Shown: piece after piece, positions 35,166-44,489 of the stretch
How positions within the stretch are numbered: position 1 is the first letter of the stretch
Layout of the letters: each line of letters starts with the position of its first letter
Source: Amycolatopsis coloradensis
GTDB taxonomy: Bacteria; Actinomycetota; Actinomycetes; Mycobacteriales; Pseudonocardiaceae
DNA: 64,000 bases
Direction of reading: 5' to 3'
NCBI RefSeq assembly: GCF_037997115.1
Contig: NZ_CP150484.1
Coordinates: 2,536,985 to 2,600,984, forward strand
Notes under the pieces: model-generated
Seen by the model: the letters and a program-made list of their open reading frames with translations, nothing else
Told to the model about the DNA's origin: nothing
Database searches by the model: none
Translations under genes and position numbers: made by a program

Positions 35166-35930
35166 TCACGCCGCCCGGTCCGCGGGGGCGGTCGTCCGCA
35201 CGACGCCGGCCAGGGCGCGCAGCACCGTTTCCTTGTGCTGCCGGAAATAGAAGTGATCGCCGGGGAAACAGCGAACGCCGATCTCACCGGTCACGTGCCG
35301 TTGCCATGCGCGCAGCGCATCGGCGCCGATCGCGTCTTCGCTGCCGCCGAACACGGTCAGCGGCACGGGCAACGGGGTGTCGGCGCGCCATTCGTAGGTT
35401 TCCAGGATCTGGTAGTCGGCCCGAAGGTATCGGGCGACCCTGGTCTTCCGCTCGGGATCGGCCAGAACCTCGCTGGACAGGCCGCCGTGTCGCCTGCCCA
35501 CCTCGTTGAGGAGGTCGTCTTCGGGCAGATGGTGGATGGACGGCTCGGTACGCGGTATCGAGGGTGCCGGGAAGCCGGAGACGATCAGGTGGTTCGGCAG
35601 CCCGCGCCCGGCGCGGCGCAGTTCCCTGGTGACTTCGTAGGCCACCAGTGCGCCGAAGCTGTGTCCGAACATCGCGTACGGCGCGCCGGCCGGCATGATG
35701 CCGACCACCTCGGCGACCAGTTCGTCCATTCGCGTCAGTACGGGTTCGGAAAGGCGGGAACCGCGACCGGGCAGTTCGACGGCGCTGATCTCGACGTCGG
35801 GAAGAAGGCGTGACCAACGGACGAATTCCGCCGCGGCACCTCCGCCGTGCGGGAAACAGAACAGCCGTGGCCTGCCGGGCCGCGCTGGGCCCCGGATGAG
35901 CCATCGGCCGGTCGTGCGCGCGTTCATCAT
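35166..35930 (-). CDS. Type II thioesterase
   Basis: 254 aa, alpha/beta hydrolase. FCFPHGGGAAAEFVRWS at the start, nucleophile Ser in GHSFGALVAYE, Asp in FGGSEDAIG, His in PGDHFYF. It removes misprimed acyl groups from carrier proteins of PKS/NRPS lines. No such line is in the window, so it serves one beyond the edge or the ACPs at 45-50 kb. ATG 35930 follows AGGAGG with 6-nt spacing. Confidence 0.88.
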   Translation of the reverse strand: MMNARTTGRWLIRGPARPGRPRLFCFPHGGGAAAEFVRWSRLLPDVEISAVELPGRGSRLSEPVLTRMDELVAEVVGIMPAGAPYAMFGHSFGALVAYEVTRELRRAGRGLPNHLIVSGFPAPSIPRTEPSIHHLPEDDLLNEVGRRHGGLSSEVLADPERKTRVARYLRADYQILETYEWRADTPLPVPLTVFGGSEDAIGADALRAWQRHVTGEIGVRCFPGDHFYFRQHKETVLRALAGVVRTTAPADRAA

Positions 35931-36258
35931 CGTTGGCCTCCTGCCCACTCGGCGGTCACAAGACGAGCTCGCGTCGCCGGTCGGTGCGTCCCGCGGATCG
36001 ACGATGTCGACGGTGAACCGGGTGACATGTCCTTGCCGGCCAGCATGGTCGGTGGTGAGACACCGGACGCCTTCCGGCGTGCTCTGTGCTGAGCATGGCG
36101 TGAGGAAGGCTGCCGGCGGGCCGATACCGCATGTGACGAGACGTGCTCGCTGTCGCGTCTGCGGGATAGTCGGCTCCGTCCACGTGAGCCGATGCCGGGT
36201 GTCCTCGAGCGACGCGCCCGCGGACGGACGTGATCCCACGACATCGGGAGTGATCTGC
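35931..36258. other. Divergent intergenic region, no gene
   Basis: 328 bp between the thioesterase and the second acyltransferase. It must hold both promoters. I see no convincing ORF, repeat or strong palindrome. Ribosome-binding sites AGGAGG (thioesterase) and GGGAG (acyltransferase) mark its ends. Confidence 0.5.
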
Positions 36259-37473
36259 GTGACTCAGGAATCGATCGAGGTGCGCGGGGGCGCGCGCCCG
36301 GCGCTGACGAGCCTCCGGTTCTTCGGCGCCTTGCTGGTTTTCATCACCCACGCCGCGTACCTGGCGCCGTTCGCGAGCGTTGCCCTCGCGGGCGGCTTCA
36401 TCTTCATCGGCATCAATGCCGGGCACTTCGGTGTGTCGTTGTTCTTCGTGCTCAGCGGTTTCGTTCTCACTTGGTCGACCGGGGCGGGGGTCCGGTGGCG
36501 CGACTTCTACCGCCGACGCTTCATGAGGATCATCCCGAGCCACCTCGTGGTGTTCGTCCCGGCGCTCGTCGTGACGTTGCTGGTCGCGGGGATCGGGCTC
36601 TTCCCGCTCCTGTTCAATTACCTGTTCCTGCTGCAGGCTTGGGTCTGGGACTTCGGTTTCGCGTCGCAATCCCCCAACCCCCCGACGTGGACGCTGGGGG
36701 TCGAGATCTTCTTCTACGCCCTGTTCCCGCTGTTCTACATGCTGGTGCGGCGGATCCGGCACAACCGAGTGTGGCACTGGTGGGTGGCCACCGGGCTGCT
36801 CGTCCTCGCCATCACGATCGTGGTCGGCGCGATCCTCCCGAGCGGCCCGCCCAGCCCCGCCTTCCCCAGCGGCACCTGGCTGCAGCACAAGGCGCTCCTG
36901 TTCTTTCCCGTCACCCGGTTGCCCGACTTCGTGATCGGCATGCTCACCGCGCGCCTGGTGCAGGAGGGTCGGTTCTTGAAGATCGGTGTCGGGTGGGCGA
37001 TGGCCTTCACCACGGTTGTCTACGTCGCCACGCTTTTCCTGCCGCCCATCTACGGGTACTCGGGAATGTGGGCCTTCCCGGCGGCGCTGCTGATCGGCGC
37101 GGCGGCCACGCGCGACCCGCGCCGGCCGGGGTTGCTGGAGAGCCGCCCCGCCCTTTGGGCAGGCGAGACCACCTACGCGTTCTACCTGGTGCACCTGCCG
37201 TTGCTGTTGTTCGCGCTCTACGTGGCCGGGAACGGGTCACTGGCCGGCGCGAAGATGGGCACGGTGCCGGGGATCCTCTTCCTGCTTGGCATGTTCGTCG
37301 TCTCGCTGCTCGTGGCCCGGCTGTTGTTCGTCACCGTCGAGCGGCCCGCGATGCGGCGCTGGGGGCGCTCGCGGCGCACCGGCCCCGGCCTGCGGCCCGT
37401 CACGGTGGGCGGCGAGGACACCGTGCGGTCCGACGACGGCGAGCCCGAACGCCCTGGGCGTGCCGCGGCCTGA
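36259..37473 (+). CDS. Membrane acyltransferase (acyltransferase-3/OafA type), second copy
   Basis: 404 aa from GTG 36259 (GGGAG 8 nt upstream). About ten TM helices: ALTSLRFFGALLVFITHAAYLAPF with the catalytic-type His, SLFFVLSGFVLTWS, RRRFMRIIPSHL. It is only distantly similar to the 33750-35006 enzyme, so the two probably place different acyl groups or act at different positions. It is followed by a strong hairpin and then by the glycosyltransferase. Confidence 0.85.
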   Translation: MTQESIEVRGGARPALTSLRFFGALLVFITHAAYLAPFASVALAGGFIFIGINAGHFGVSLFFVLSGFVLTWSTGAGVRWRDFYRRRFMRIIPSHLVVFVPALVVTLLVAGIGLFPLLFNYLFLLQAWVWDFGFASQSPNPPTWTLGVEIFFYALFPLFYMLVRRIRHNRVWHWWVATGLLVLAITIVVGAILPSGPPSPAFPSGTWLQHKALLFFPVTRLPDFVIGMLTARLVQEGRFLKIGVGWAMAFTTVVYVATLFLPPIYGYSGMWAFPAALLIGAAATRDPRRPGLLESRPALWAGETTYAFYLVHLPLLLFALYVAGNGSLAGAKMGTVPGILFLLGMFVVSLLVARLLFVTVERPAMRRWGRSRRTGPGLRPVTVGGEDTVRSDDGEPERPGRAAA

Positions 37474-37477
37474 CAGA

Positions 37478-37515
37478 CCGCTGCCCGGCGGGCGAAGAGG
37501 CCCGCCGGGCAGCGG
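37478..37515 (+). terminator. 16-bp perfect hairpin after the second acyltransferase
   Basis: Arms 37478-37493 and 37500-37515 (CCGCTGCCCGGCGGGC and its complement) with a GAAGAG loop, 5 nt after the stop codon. Likely intrinsic terminator. Confidence 0.8.
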
Positions 37516-37729
37516 TACCGGCACCGTGACATGGCGACACCGAGCCACCTCGATCCGTTCTCCGGCCCGGAGGCGGCAGTTCCGGGGCCGCAGTTCAGGA
37601 GACGAGCGAGAGCGGTAGCGGGCCGGACAATGGACAGGCTCCGATCCGGCGGTCCGGATCGGAGCCGTCAGCCCACATCGACCATCGCGAGATTCCGCGT
37701 CGGCACTCCTAGCACGGGGGTCTATACCC

Positions 37730-38914
37730 ATGCATGTCGCCATTGTCGTCCAACCAGCTCATGGTCACGTCAACCCGATGCTTCCGCTGGTCCCGGAGTT
37801 ACTTTCTCGTGGCCACCGCGTCACTTACGCGACGGGCCCGGAGTGCGTACCCGCGGTCACGGCCGCCGGTGCGAAGGTCATCACCATCCCGGCCCGGGTG
37901 CCCCCCATGTACTGGCCGGAGGGGGCGAACGACGAACGTGTCGACGGGATGCTGAGCGCGCTGTCCACTGGCGTCGGGGAGAGCCTTCCGATCCTTTTGC
38001 GCGAGTTCACACAGGACCCGCCCGATGTGCTGTGCTACGACCTGACCACCGAGGTCGGGCGGATCCTGGCGAAGATTCTCGACGTGCCGTCGGCGGCGTT
38101 GGTGCCCCATTTCGCGTTCAACGAGGACCTCGGGATGCGTGACGCCATCGCGATCGAGGAGGATTGGAGTTCGCAGGACCCTGGGTGGCCGTGGCACCGC
38201 TACCTCGCGGCGATGGAGGAGATCGCGGCGAGGTATGGCGTGACGTGGAAGGACGACGCCCTCGACGGAACCGCGCCCGCTGATCTGAATCTTGTGCTGA
38301 TTCCCAAGGATTTCCAGTACAAGGCCGAGACGTTCGACGAGCGGTTCCAATTCATCGGGCCGCTGGACAACAGCCGGGTCCAGATCGGGCAGTGGGCGCC
38401 GAGGAACCCCGCCGCGGAATTGTTGTTCATTTCGTTCGGCACGTTGTTCAACAACAATCCTCAGTTCTACCGCACTTGTTTCGAAGCGTTCGGTGATCTC
38501 GATTGGGAGGTCGCGATGGCCGCGCACAAGCTGGATGTCGCCGAACTCGGTCCCATTCCATCGAACTTCGAGGTGCGTCCGCATTTCCCGCAGCTCGACG
38601 TCTTGCGAAATGCCTCGGCGGTCGTGTCGCACACGGGGATCAAGACCCTTATGGATGCCACGACATGCGGCGTCCCGATGGTGATCGTGCCACCGGTGCC
38701 GATGTGCAAGCTGATCGCGCGGCGTGCCGAGGCTGTGGGCCTGGCCCGATGCCTCGACCCCGTCACCCTGGACGCCGAGACGCTGCGGAACGCCGTCGAA
38801 CAGATCCCGCACGACGAGGAGATCCGTCTCGGTGTCAAGCGATACCAGCAGCTCATCGCCGACTGCGGTGGCGCGAAGGCGGGGGCGGACGCACTCGAGG
38901 CGTACCGAGGCTGA
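37730..38914 (+). CDS. Macrolide-type (GT1/MGT) glycosyltransferase
   Basis: 394 aa, GT-B. N-terminal acceptor domain MHVAIVVQPAHGHVNPMLPLVPEL with the catalytic His in HGHVNP. C-terminal donor domain with ISFGTLFNNNP and SHTGIKTLMDATTCGVPMVIVPP. Relatives (OleD, MGT) glycosylate macrolides or other hydrophobic aglycones with NDP-sugars. Codon 24 is TTA (37799-37801), rare in such GC-rich DNA and possibly making expression dependent on a bldA-type tRNA. It opens a co-directional run to 43.5 kb. Confidence 0.87.
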   Translation: MHVAIVVQPAHGHVNPMLPLVPELLSRGHRVTYATGPECVPAVTAAGAKVITIPARVPPMYWPEGANDERVDGMLSALSTGVGESLPILLREFTQDPPDVLCYDLTTEVGRILAKILDVPSAALVPHFAFNEDLGMRDAIAIEEDWSSQDPGWPWHRYLAAMEEIAARYGVTWKDDALDGTAPADLNLVLIPKDFQYKAETFDERFQFIGPLDNSRVQIGQWAPRNPAAELLFISFGTLFNNNPQFYRTCFEAFGDLDWEVAMAAHKLDVAELGPIPSNFEVRPHFPQLDVLRNASAVVSHTGIKTLMDATTCGVPMVIVPPVPMCKLIARRAEAVGLARCLDPVTLDAETLRNAVEQIPHDEEIRLGVKRYQQLIADCGGAKAGADALEAYRG

Positions 38915-38957
38915 ACCGCGCTGCCAGCTGGCTGCCTGCCCGACCGGGAGGACGTTA

Positions 38958-40274
38958 ATGAGCGACCGCAAGGAAAAACTACTAGACGACGTGGCCAAGT
39001 ACCACGCCGATGTCAGCACGTCCCGACCGTTCGTTCCGGGGCATACCGAGATCTGGCCCGCGGGCGCGGTGCTGGATGCCGCCGACCGCACCGCGCTGGT
39101 CGAGGCGGCTCTCGACCTGCGGATCGCGCATGGGCGCTCGGCGCGGGAGTTCGAGTCGGCGTTCGCGCGCCGCATCGGGGTCCGCAAGGCGCTGCTGACC
39201 AACTCGGGGTCTTCGGCCAACCTGCTGGGGATCACGGCCCTTACCTCGCCGTTGCTCGGAAAGCGTCGCCTGCGGCCGGGGGACGAGGTCATCACCGTCG
39301 CCGCCGGCTTCCCGACCACGGTGAACCCAGTGGTGCAGAACGGCTTGGTCCCGGTGTTCGTCGACGTCGACCTGAAGACTTACAACGCGACGGTGGAACA
39401 GGTGGCGGCGGCCATCGGTCCGCGGACGCGGGGGATCGCGCTGGCACATACGCTGGGCAACCCCTTCCCGGCCGCCGAGATCGCGTCGCTGGCCCGTGAG
39501 CACGACCTGTTCCTGCTCGAGGACAACTGCGACGCCGTCGGCTCGCTGTATGACGGCAAGCCGACGGGCACTTTCGGCGACCTCGCGACTACGAGCTTCT
39601 ACCCCGCGCACCATCTCACGATGGGCGAGGGTGGCAGTGTGCTGACGTCCAGGCCCCTGCTCGCCAAGATCGTCGAGTCGCTGCGGGACTGGGGCCGCGA
39701 CTGCTGGTGCGCGCCGGGCGCGAGCGACACCTGCTGCAAGCGATTCGTGCAGCAGAAGGGCACGTTGCCCGCCGGCTATGACCACAAGTACGTCTACTCC
39801 CACGTCGGTTTCAACCTCAAGTCCACCGATATCCAGGCCGCGCTCGGTCTCTCCCAGCTCGACAAGCTCGACTGGTTCACCTCGGTCCGGCGGGAGAATT
39901 GGGCCCGGTTGCGGGCGGCGTTGGAGGGAACGCCCTACCTGCTGCTGCCCTCGGCGACCCCTGGCAGCACCCCGAGTTGGTTCGGCTTCGTGCTCACCCT
40001 CACCGCGGACGCCCCCTTCGGCAGGCCGGAGCTGATCCGGTTCCTCGAGGAACGCAAGATCGGCACCCGTCACCTGTTCGCGGGCAACCTCACCCGGCAC
40101 CCCGCCTACCAGGATGTGCGCTATCGCGTCGTCGGGGAGCTCACCAACAGCGACATCATCACCGAGCGCTCCTTCTGGGTCGGGGTCTACCCAGGGCTGA
40201 CCGCCGAGATGATCGACTACATCGCCGCGTCGATCCGATCCTTCGCCGAGAACAGGGGCAGAGCCGTTGCCTGA
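38958..40274 (+). CDS. NDP-4-keto-6-deoxyhexose 3-dehydrase (E1/RfbH/SpnQ type)
   Basis: 438 aa. Fold type I in which the usual PLP-binding Lys is His (FYPAHHLTMGEGG), the hallmark of E1 dehydrases. A [2Fe-2S] Cys cluster follows (DCWCAPGASDTCC). The enzyme removes the C3 hydroxyl of NDP-4-keto-6-deoxyhexose, giving 3-deoxysugars, and needs an electron donor. No E3-type reductase gene is present, so cellular ferredoxin or flavodoxin may serve, as reported for SpnQ. ATG 38958 follows GGGAGGA. It suggests a 3,6-dideoxysugar in the product. Confidence 0.9.
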   Translation: MSDRKEKLLDDVAKYHADVSTSRPFVPGHTEIWPAGAVLDAADRTALVEAALDLRIAHGRSAREFESAFARRIGVRKALLTNSGSSANLLGITALTSPLLGKRRLRPGDEVITVAAGFPTTVNPVVQNGLVPVFVDVDLKTYNATVEQVAAAIGPRTRGIALAHTLGNPFPAAEIASLAREHDLFLLEDNCDAVGSLYDGKPTGTFGDLATTSFYPAHHLTMGEGGSVLTSRPLLAKIVESLRDWGRDCWCAPGASDTCCKRFVQQKGTLPAGYDHKYVYSHVGFNLKSTDIQAALGLSQLDKLDWFTSVRRENWARLRAALEGTPYLLLPSATPGSTPSWFGFVLTLTADAPFGRPELIRFLEERKIGTRHLFAGNLTRHPAYQDVRYRVVGELTNSDIITERSFWVGVYPGLTAEMIDYIAASIRSFAENRGRAVA

Positions 40275-40487
40275 GGTCCTCGTTCCTTCCGGCTGGTCCG
40301 CAACCTCGAAGTGGTGCGCGGGCTCGGCGCTGGAACACCATGAGTTCGGAACAAGGACAGCTCGATCCAGCGCTGGCCGGAGCATCGGGGTCTGCGCCAG
40401 GGGCCTCTGAAGCAGGATGACTGGCCGGAAACGATCACTTACCGCTCGAGATCTTTCATCGAAGCCATTCGTATTAGGAGAACACTC

Positions 40488-41870
40488 GTGACGACAACCG
40501 GACCGCTTCCGTCCTGTTTGACCCCTGCCGAGCTCGAAGCACTCGACCGGCGCCACCTGATCCGCTCGATGCACCGCGGCGACATCGCCGACCGCGTCAT
40601 CATCGTGCGTGGCAAGGGCTGCACGGTCTGGGACTCCGAAGGCAACGAACTGCTCGACGCGGCAGGTGGCGGCGTGTGGCACTCGCCGATCGGTCACGGC
40701 CGCGAAGACCTCGCCGAGGTCGCCGCGAAGCAGATGACCGAGCTGGAGTTCTTCACCAGCCTGCTCGAGTTCTCCAACGACAAGGCCATCATGCTCGCCG
40801 CGCGCCTCGCCGAGCTCGCCCCCGAGGGGATCAACCGGGTCGCGTTCTCCAGCGGTGGCTCCGAAGCCGTCGAGACGGCGATCAAGTCCGCGCGCCTGTT
40901 CCACTTCCGCAGTGGCCGCCCCGAAAAGACGTGGATCCTTTCGCGACAGTACGCGTTCCACGGCGCGACCTACGGTGCGGGCACCGCGACCGGCTTTCCC
41001 CCGATGCAGTACGGCGTCGGGCCGAACCTGTCGAACTTCGAGCACCTCTCGCCCGCCACGACGTACCGCGGCCAGTTCCTGTACGGCGGCGAGAACGCGA
41101 CTGACTTCCTTGTGCGCGAACTGGAGCAGACGATCGAGCGCATCGGCGCCGACAACATCGCCGCCTTCATCGGTGAACCCATCATGGCCGGCGGCGGGGT
41201 GCTCGCGCCGCCGGAGGGCTACTGGCCGCGCGTGCGCGAAGTCCTTTCCAAGAACGGGATCCTGCTGATCGCCGACGAGGTCGTGACCGCGTTCGGCCGC
41301 ACCGGCGCCTGGTTCGAGTCGGACCGGCTCGGGATGAAGCCGGACATGATCACCGCGGCGAAGGGAATCGCCGGCGGGTACGCCCCGCTCGGCGCGACCC
41401 TGATGACCGACGAGATCGCTGACGTCGTGATCGGCGAGAGCGGCTTCTTCCACGGCTACACGTTCCAGGGTCACCCGGTCGCCTGCGCGCTGGGCCTGGC
41501 GACGCTGGAAATCATCGAGAAGGAGGGCCTGATCCTCAAGGCCGACCTGATCGCGGACTGGCTGAAGGCCGGGCTGGCGCCGGTGAAGGACGTGCCGCTG
41601 GTCGGCGACCTCCGTGTCGAAGGGTCGCTCGCCTGCCTCGAACTCATCGCCGACCCGCAGACCACGCAGCCGGTCGAGTGGCAAGTCTGCGAGAAGGCGG
41701 CGTTCGAAATCCGCAAGCAGCACGGCGTGATCGCGCGGCCTTACGGTCACAACCTCGTGCTCGCCCCGCCGCTCGTCATCAGCCAGGAGGAGACGGCCCG
41801 TGCGACGGCAGCGGTCGTCGACGTGGTGTCGCGGCTGTCCGCGGACGGCACCCTCGCACCCCGCCAGTAG
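40488..41870 (+). CDS. Class III PLP aminotransferase
   Basis: 460 aa from GTG 40488 (TAGGAG upstream). GGGVWHSPIGHG near the start, SSGGSEAVETAIKSARLFH, LLIADEVVTAFGRTGAWF and the PLP Lys in ITAAKGIAGGYAPLGA. Class III enzymes with a neighbouring GMC dehydrogenase resemble the 6'-dehydrogenase/aminotransferase pairs (Neo11/Neo18, BtrQ/BtrB) that turn CH2OH into CH2NH2 in aminoglycosides. The next gene is exactly such a GMC protein. Other amine donors or acceptors remain possible. Confidence 0.85.
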   Translation: MTTTGPLPSCLTPAELEALDRRHLIRSMHRGDIADRVIIVRGKGCTVWDSEGNELLDAAGGGVWHSPIGHGREDLAEVAAKQMTELEFFTSLLEFSNDKAIMLAARLAELAPEGINRVAFSSGGSEAVETAIKSARLFHFRSGRPEKTWILSRQYAFHGATYGAGTATGFPPMQYGVGPNLSNFEHLSPATTYRGQFLYGGENATDFLVRELEQTIERIGADNIAAFIGEPIMAGGGVLAPPEGYWPRVREVLSKNGILLIADEVVTAFGRTGAWFESDRLGMKPDMITAAKGIAGGYAPLGATLMTDEIADVVIGESGFFHGYTFQGHPVACALGLATLEIIEKEGLILKADLIADWLKAGLAPVKDVPLVGDLRVEGSLACLELIADPQTTQPVEWQVCEKAAFEIRKQHGVIARPYGHNLVLAPPLVISQEETARATAAVVDVVSRLSADGTLAPRQ

Positions 41871-41909
41871 CCCACTGTCCTTCGGCTGCCTGAATCAGGA
41901 GAACGAAGA

Positions 41910-43472
41910 ATGTATGACTATGTGATCGTCGGCGCGGGCTCGGCGGGCAGTGCGCTCGCGGCCCGGCTGAGCGAGGACCCCGACGTCAAGGTGTGCGTGG
42001 TCGAGGCGGGCGGCCAGGACACGGTCGAGAACATCCACATCCCGGCGATGTTCGGCGACCTGTTCCGGACCAAGGTCGACTGGGACTACGACTCGGCGGA
42101 GGAGCCCGAACTGGGCAACCGCCGGATCTTCCTGCCGCGCGGCAAGGTGCTCGGCGGGACCAGTTCGATCAACGCGATGCTTTACATTCGAGGCCACAAG
42201 AGTGACTACGACGGCTGGAACCAGCCGGGCTGGAGTTACGACGAGCTCCTGCCGTACTTCAAGCGGTCCGAGGACAACGAGCGCGGCGCGTCCGAGTTCC
42301 ACGGCGCCGGCGGCCCGATGAGCGTCTCGGATGGCCGGTCGAACAATCCGATGTCGAAGGCGCTCGTCGAGGCCGCGATCGAGGCAGGCCATCCGTTCAA
42401 CGACGACTTCAACGCCGGTGACCTGGACGGCTTCGGCTATTTCCAGTTGACCCAGCGGAACGGCAGGCGCTGGAGCACCGCGCAGGGCTACCTGCACCCC
42501 TCCTCGGATCGGCCGAACCTGACGGTGAAGACCAACGTCGAGGTGCACAAGGTCCTGATCGAGAACGGCCGTGCCGTCGGCATCGTCGGGGAGCGCTTCG
42601 ACGAGCCGGTGACCATCCGCGCCGAGCGGGAGGTCATTCTCAGCGCCGGCGCGTACAACTCGCCGAAGCTGCTGATGCTGTCGGGAATCGGCCCGGCCGA
42701 CGAGCTTAGCATGCTCGGCCTCGACGTCATCCTCGACCAGCCGCACGTCGGGCAGAACCTGCAGGACCACGCGTTCGTGCCGATGATCTTCTCGCACTCG
42801 CAGCCGGTCAGCCTGCTGATCGCGCACACGCCGGAGGCGCATCGGCAGTTCGAGGAGAATGGCGTCGGACCACTGACGTCGAACGGCCCGGAGTGCGGCG
42901 GTTTCGTCCGGACGCGTCCCGGTCTCGACGCCCCCGATGTGGTGTTCTTCGCCGGTCCGCTGATGTTTCCCGACAGCGGCTTGAGCATGCCCACCGCACA
43001 CGCGATCACGTACGGCCCGATCATGCTCACCCCGCGCAGCCGCGGCCACGTCTCGCTGATCGCGGCCGACCCGACCACCAAGCCGAAGATCGAGCACAAC
43101 TACTACGCCGACCCCGATGACCTGCAGACCGCGGTCGACGGTGTCAAGATCGGCATGGAGATCGCAAGGCAGGCACCGATGGCGCCGTACACGGAGACGT
43201 ACTACCAGGCGCCCGAGTCGGACTCCGACGCCGACGTGCGCGCCTTCGTCCGCCGTCGGACGCACGCGATCTTCCACGCGTCCGGGACGTGCGCGCTCGG
43301 CACGGTCGTCGACGAGCAACTGCGTGTCAAGGGGATCGACGGCCTGCGGGTCGCCGACGTCTCGATCATGCCGAAGGTCGGGCGTGGTGCCCCGAACGCC
43401 ACGGCGATCATGATCGGTGAGCGCGCGGCCGACATCATCGCGGGCGCGGTCAGCCGAGCGAAGGCAGCGTAA
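41910..43472 (+). CDS. GMC-family FAD oxidoreductase
   Basis: 520 aa. FAD-binding VIVGAGSAGSALAARLSEDP, GMC signature 1 near RGKVLGGTSSINAMLYIRG, signature 2 ILSAGAYNSPKLLMLSGIGP, and the C-terminal active-site His region HASGTCALGTVVDEQLRVKGIDGLRVADVS. It oxidises an alcohol to an aldehyde or ketone. It lies 39 bp after the aminotransferase with its own AGGAGAACGAAG site, so the pair probably converts a primary alcohol to an amine. Confidence 0.87.
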   Translation: MYDYVIVGAGSAGSALAARLSEDPDVKVCVVEAGGQDTVENIHIPAMFGDLFRTKVDWDYDSAEEPELGNRRIFLPRGKVLGGTSSINAMLYIRGHKSDYDGWNQPGWSYDELLPYFKRSEDNERGASEFHGAGGPMSVSDGRSNNPMSKALVEAAIEAGHPFNDDFNAGDLDGFGYFQLTQRNGRRWSTAQGYLHPSSDRPNLTVKTNVEVHKVLIENGRAVGIVGERFDEPVTIRAEREVILSAGAYNSPKLLMLSGIGPADELSMLGLDVILDQPHVGQNLQDHAFVPMIFSHSQPVSLLIAHTPEAHRQFEENGVGPLTSNGPECGGFVRTRPGLDAPDVVFFAGPLMFPDSGLSMPTAHAITYGPIMLTPRSRGHVSLIAADPTTKPKIEHNYYADPDDLQTAVDGVKIGMEIARQAPMAPYTETYYQAPESDSDADVRAFVRRRTHAIFHASGTCALGTVVDEQLRVKGIDGLRVADVSIMPKVGRGAPNATAIMIGERAADIIAGAVSRAKAA

Positions 43473-43484
43473 GCCCGGGCGGGT

Positions 43485-43532
43485 CGTGAGTGGCGATTCG
43501 GTTATTTCATGGAATACGAATCGCCACTCACG
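43485..43532. terminator. CGTGAGTGGC-type hairpin after the GMC gene
   Basis: Perfect 16-bp arms (CGTGAGTGGCGATTCG at 43485-43500 and its complement at 43517-43532) around a 16-nt AT-rich loop. The core CGTGAGTGGC recurs at several other intergenic sites here. Probably a terminator built from a dispersed motif. Confidence 0.65.
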
Positions 43533-43670
43533 GCCTCCTTGCGTGGCTGCGAAGACCGCACGATAGGAGATGCGCTCGGTGATCGCCAGGCCTGACAATG
43601 CCGGATTGCCGCCGCTGATCCGGTTCCCGGTATCGCGAGAAATCGGATTCAATCCCGATTTGTAGGAGAA

Positions 43671-44261
43671 ATGAGCGCTGCTATAGTTGGAGCTATGCGT
43701 AAACTCATAGTTCAGCAGTGGGTTACCGTCGACAACATCGCCGCCGAAGAAGACGGCGGCCTGAGCTTCGTGGCAGGCGAACCGTTCGACGACAACACCC
43801 AAAGTGCCTTCAAGGACAGCGTGATGGGTTTCATCGACTCGGTCGACACGATGATCCTCGGCGCCAACACCTACAACCAGACCAAGGGGTACTGGCCCTA
43901 CGCCGAGGAGCAGGGAAAGTACGGCGAGAAACTCAACAACCTCACCAAGTTCGTCGCTTCGTCGAAGCTGGATGAGGCCCCATGGGGCGACTTTTCCGCC
44001 GCGACCGTGACGCGCGACCCGGCCGCCACCATCCGGGAGCTCAAGGGGCAGAGCGGCAAGGACATCTGGCTGTGGGGGAGCTTGACACTCATGCGCTCCT
44101 TGCTGGACGACGGCCTTGTCGACGAAGTCCAGATGCGGGTCTGCCCAGCGTCACGCGGTAAGGGAACGCGCGTTTTCGAGGATCGGCAAGACCTGGAGCT
44201 GCTCGAAGGCACCGCGTTCGAAAACGGCGTGGTACTCCTGCGTTACGGGATCAAGAAATAA
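43671..44261 (+). CDS. Dihydrofolate-reductase-family (RibD C-terminal-like) protein
   Basis: 196 aa from ATG 43671 behind TAGGAGAA; ATG 43695 is a possible internal start giving MRKLIVQQWVTVDN. The fold is shown by MILGANTYNQTKGYWPY, SGKDIWLWGSLTLMRSLLDDGLVDEVQMRVCP and a final GVVLLRYGI. Such proteins are NADPH-dependent reductases of unknown substrate. It lies between two cluster blocks and may be a bystander. Confidence 0.78.
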   Translation: MSAAIVGAMRKLIVQQWVTVDNIAAEEDGGLSFVAGEPFDDNTQSAFKDSVMGFIDSVDTMILGANTYNQTKGYWPYAEEQGKYGEKLNNLTKFVASSKLDEAPWGDFSAATVTRDPAATIRELKGQSGKDIWLWGSLTLMRSLLDDGLVDEVQMRVCPASRGKGTRVFEDRQDLELLEGTAFENGVVLLRYGIKK

Positions 44262-44347
44262 GCGAAAAGTCCGCACTTTCGAATAAATCGGACGCCGGGC
44301 GATACCGCTCGTTTCGGTATCGTCGGCGTTCGCTCTTCCGTCACCGT

Positions 44348-44482
44348 TCACCGGTCACCGACATATAGCTCCGGCTGCTCCGTCGCGGCGCCGAGTGCCT
44401 CGTTATCCTCGTCGCTGGAGAACTCTCCGTAGCAGGCGTCCACCGGGGCGCGGCCAATGGCTCGTAGCTTAAGTTGATCTTG
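44348..44482 (-). other. Short gene remnant next to the MITE
   Basis: The reverse strand reads DQLKLRAIGRAPVDACYGEF, then SSDEDNEALGAATEQPELYVGDR-stop, which looks like real protein but has no recognisable family. Its first 40 bp (44442-44482) recur inverted at 45071-45112 on the other side of the MITE-like element. Probably debris of a gene broken during rearrangement. Confidence 0.35.
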
Positions 44483-44489
44483 GACGGGA

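Noticed and set aside
40339..40419. 26-codon ORF between the dehydrase and aminotransferase
   Set aside because: No ribosome-binding site and no overlap with neighbours, unlike the tiny ORFs at 59.6 kb.
38982..41750. 922-codon reverse open frame
   Set aside because: Lies opposite the E1 dehydrase and aminotransferase genes, both of which have intact catalytic motifs. Composition is that of a shadow frame.
41895..43802. 635-codon reverse open frame
   Set aside because: Shadow of the GMC oxidoreductase gene.
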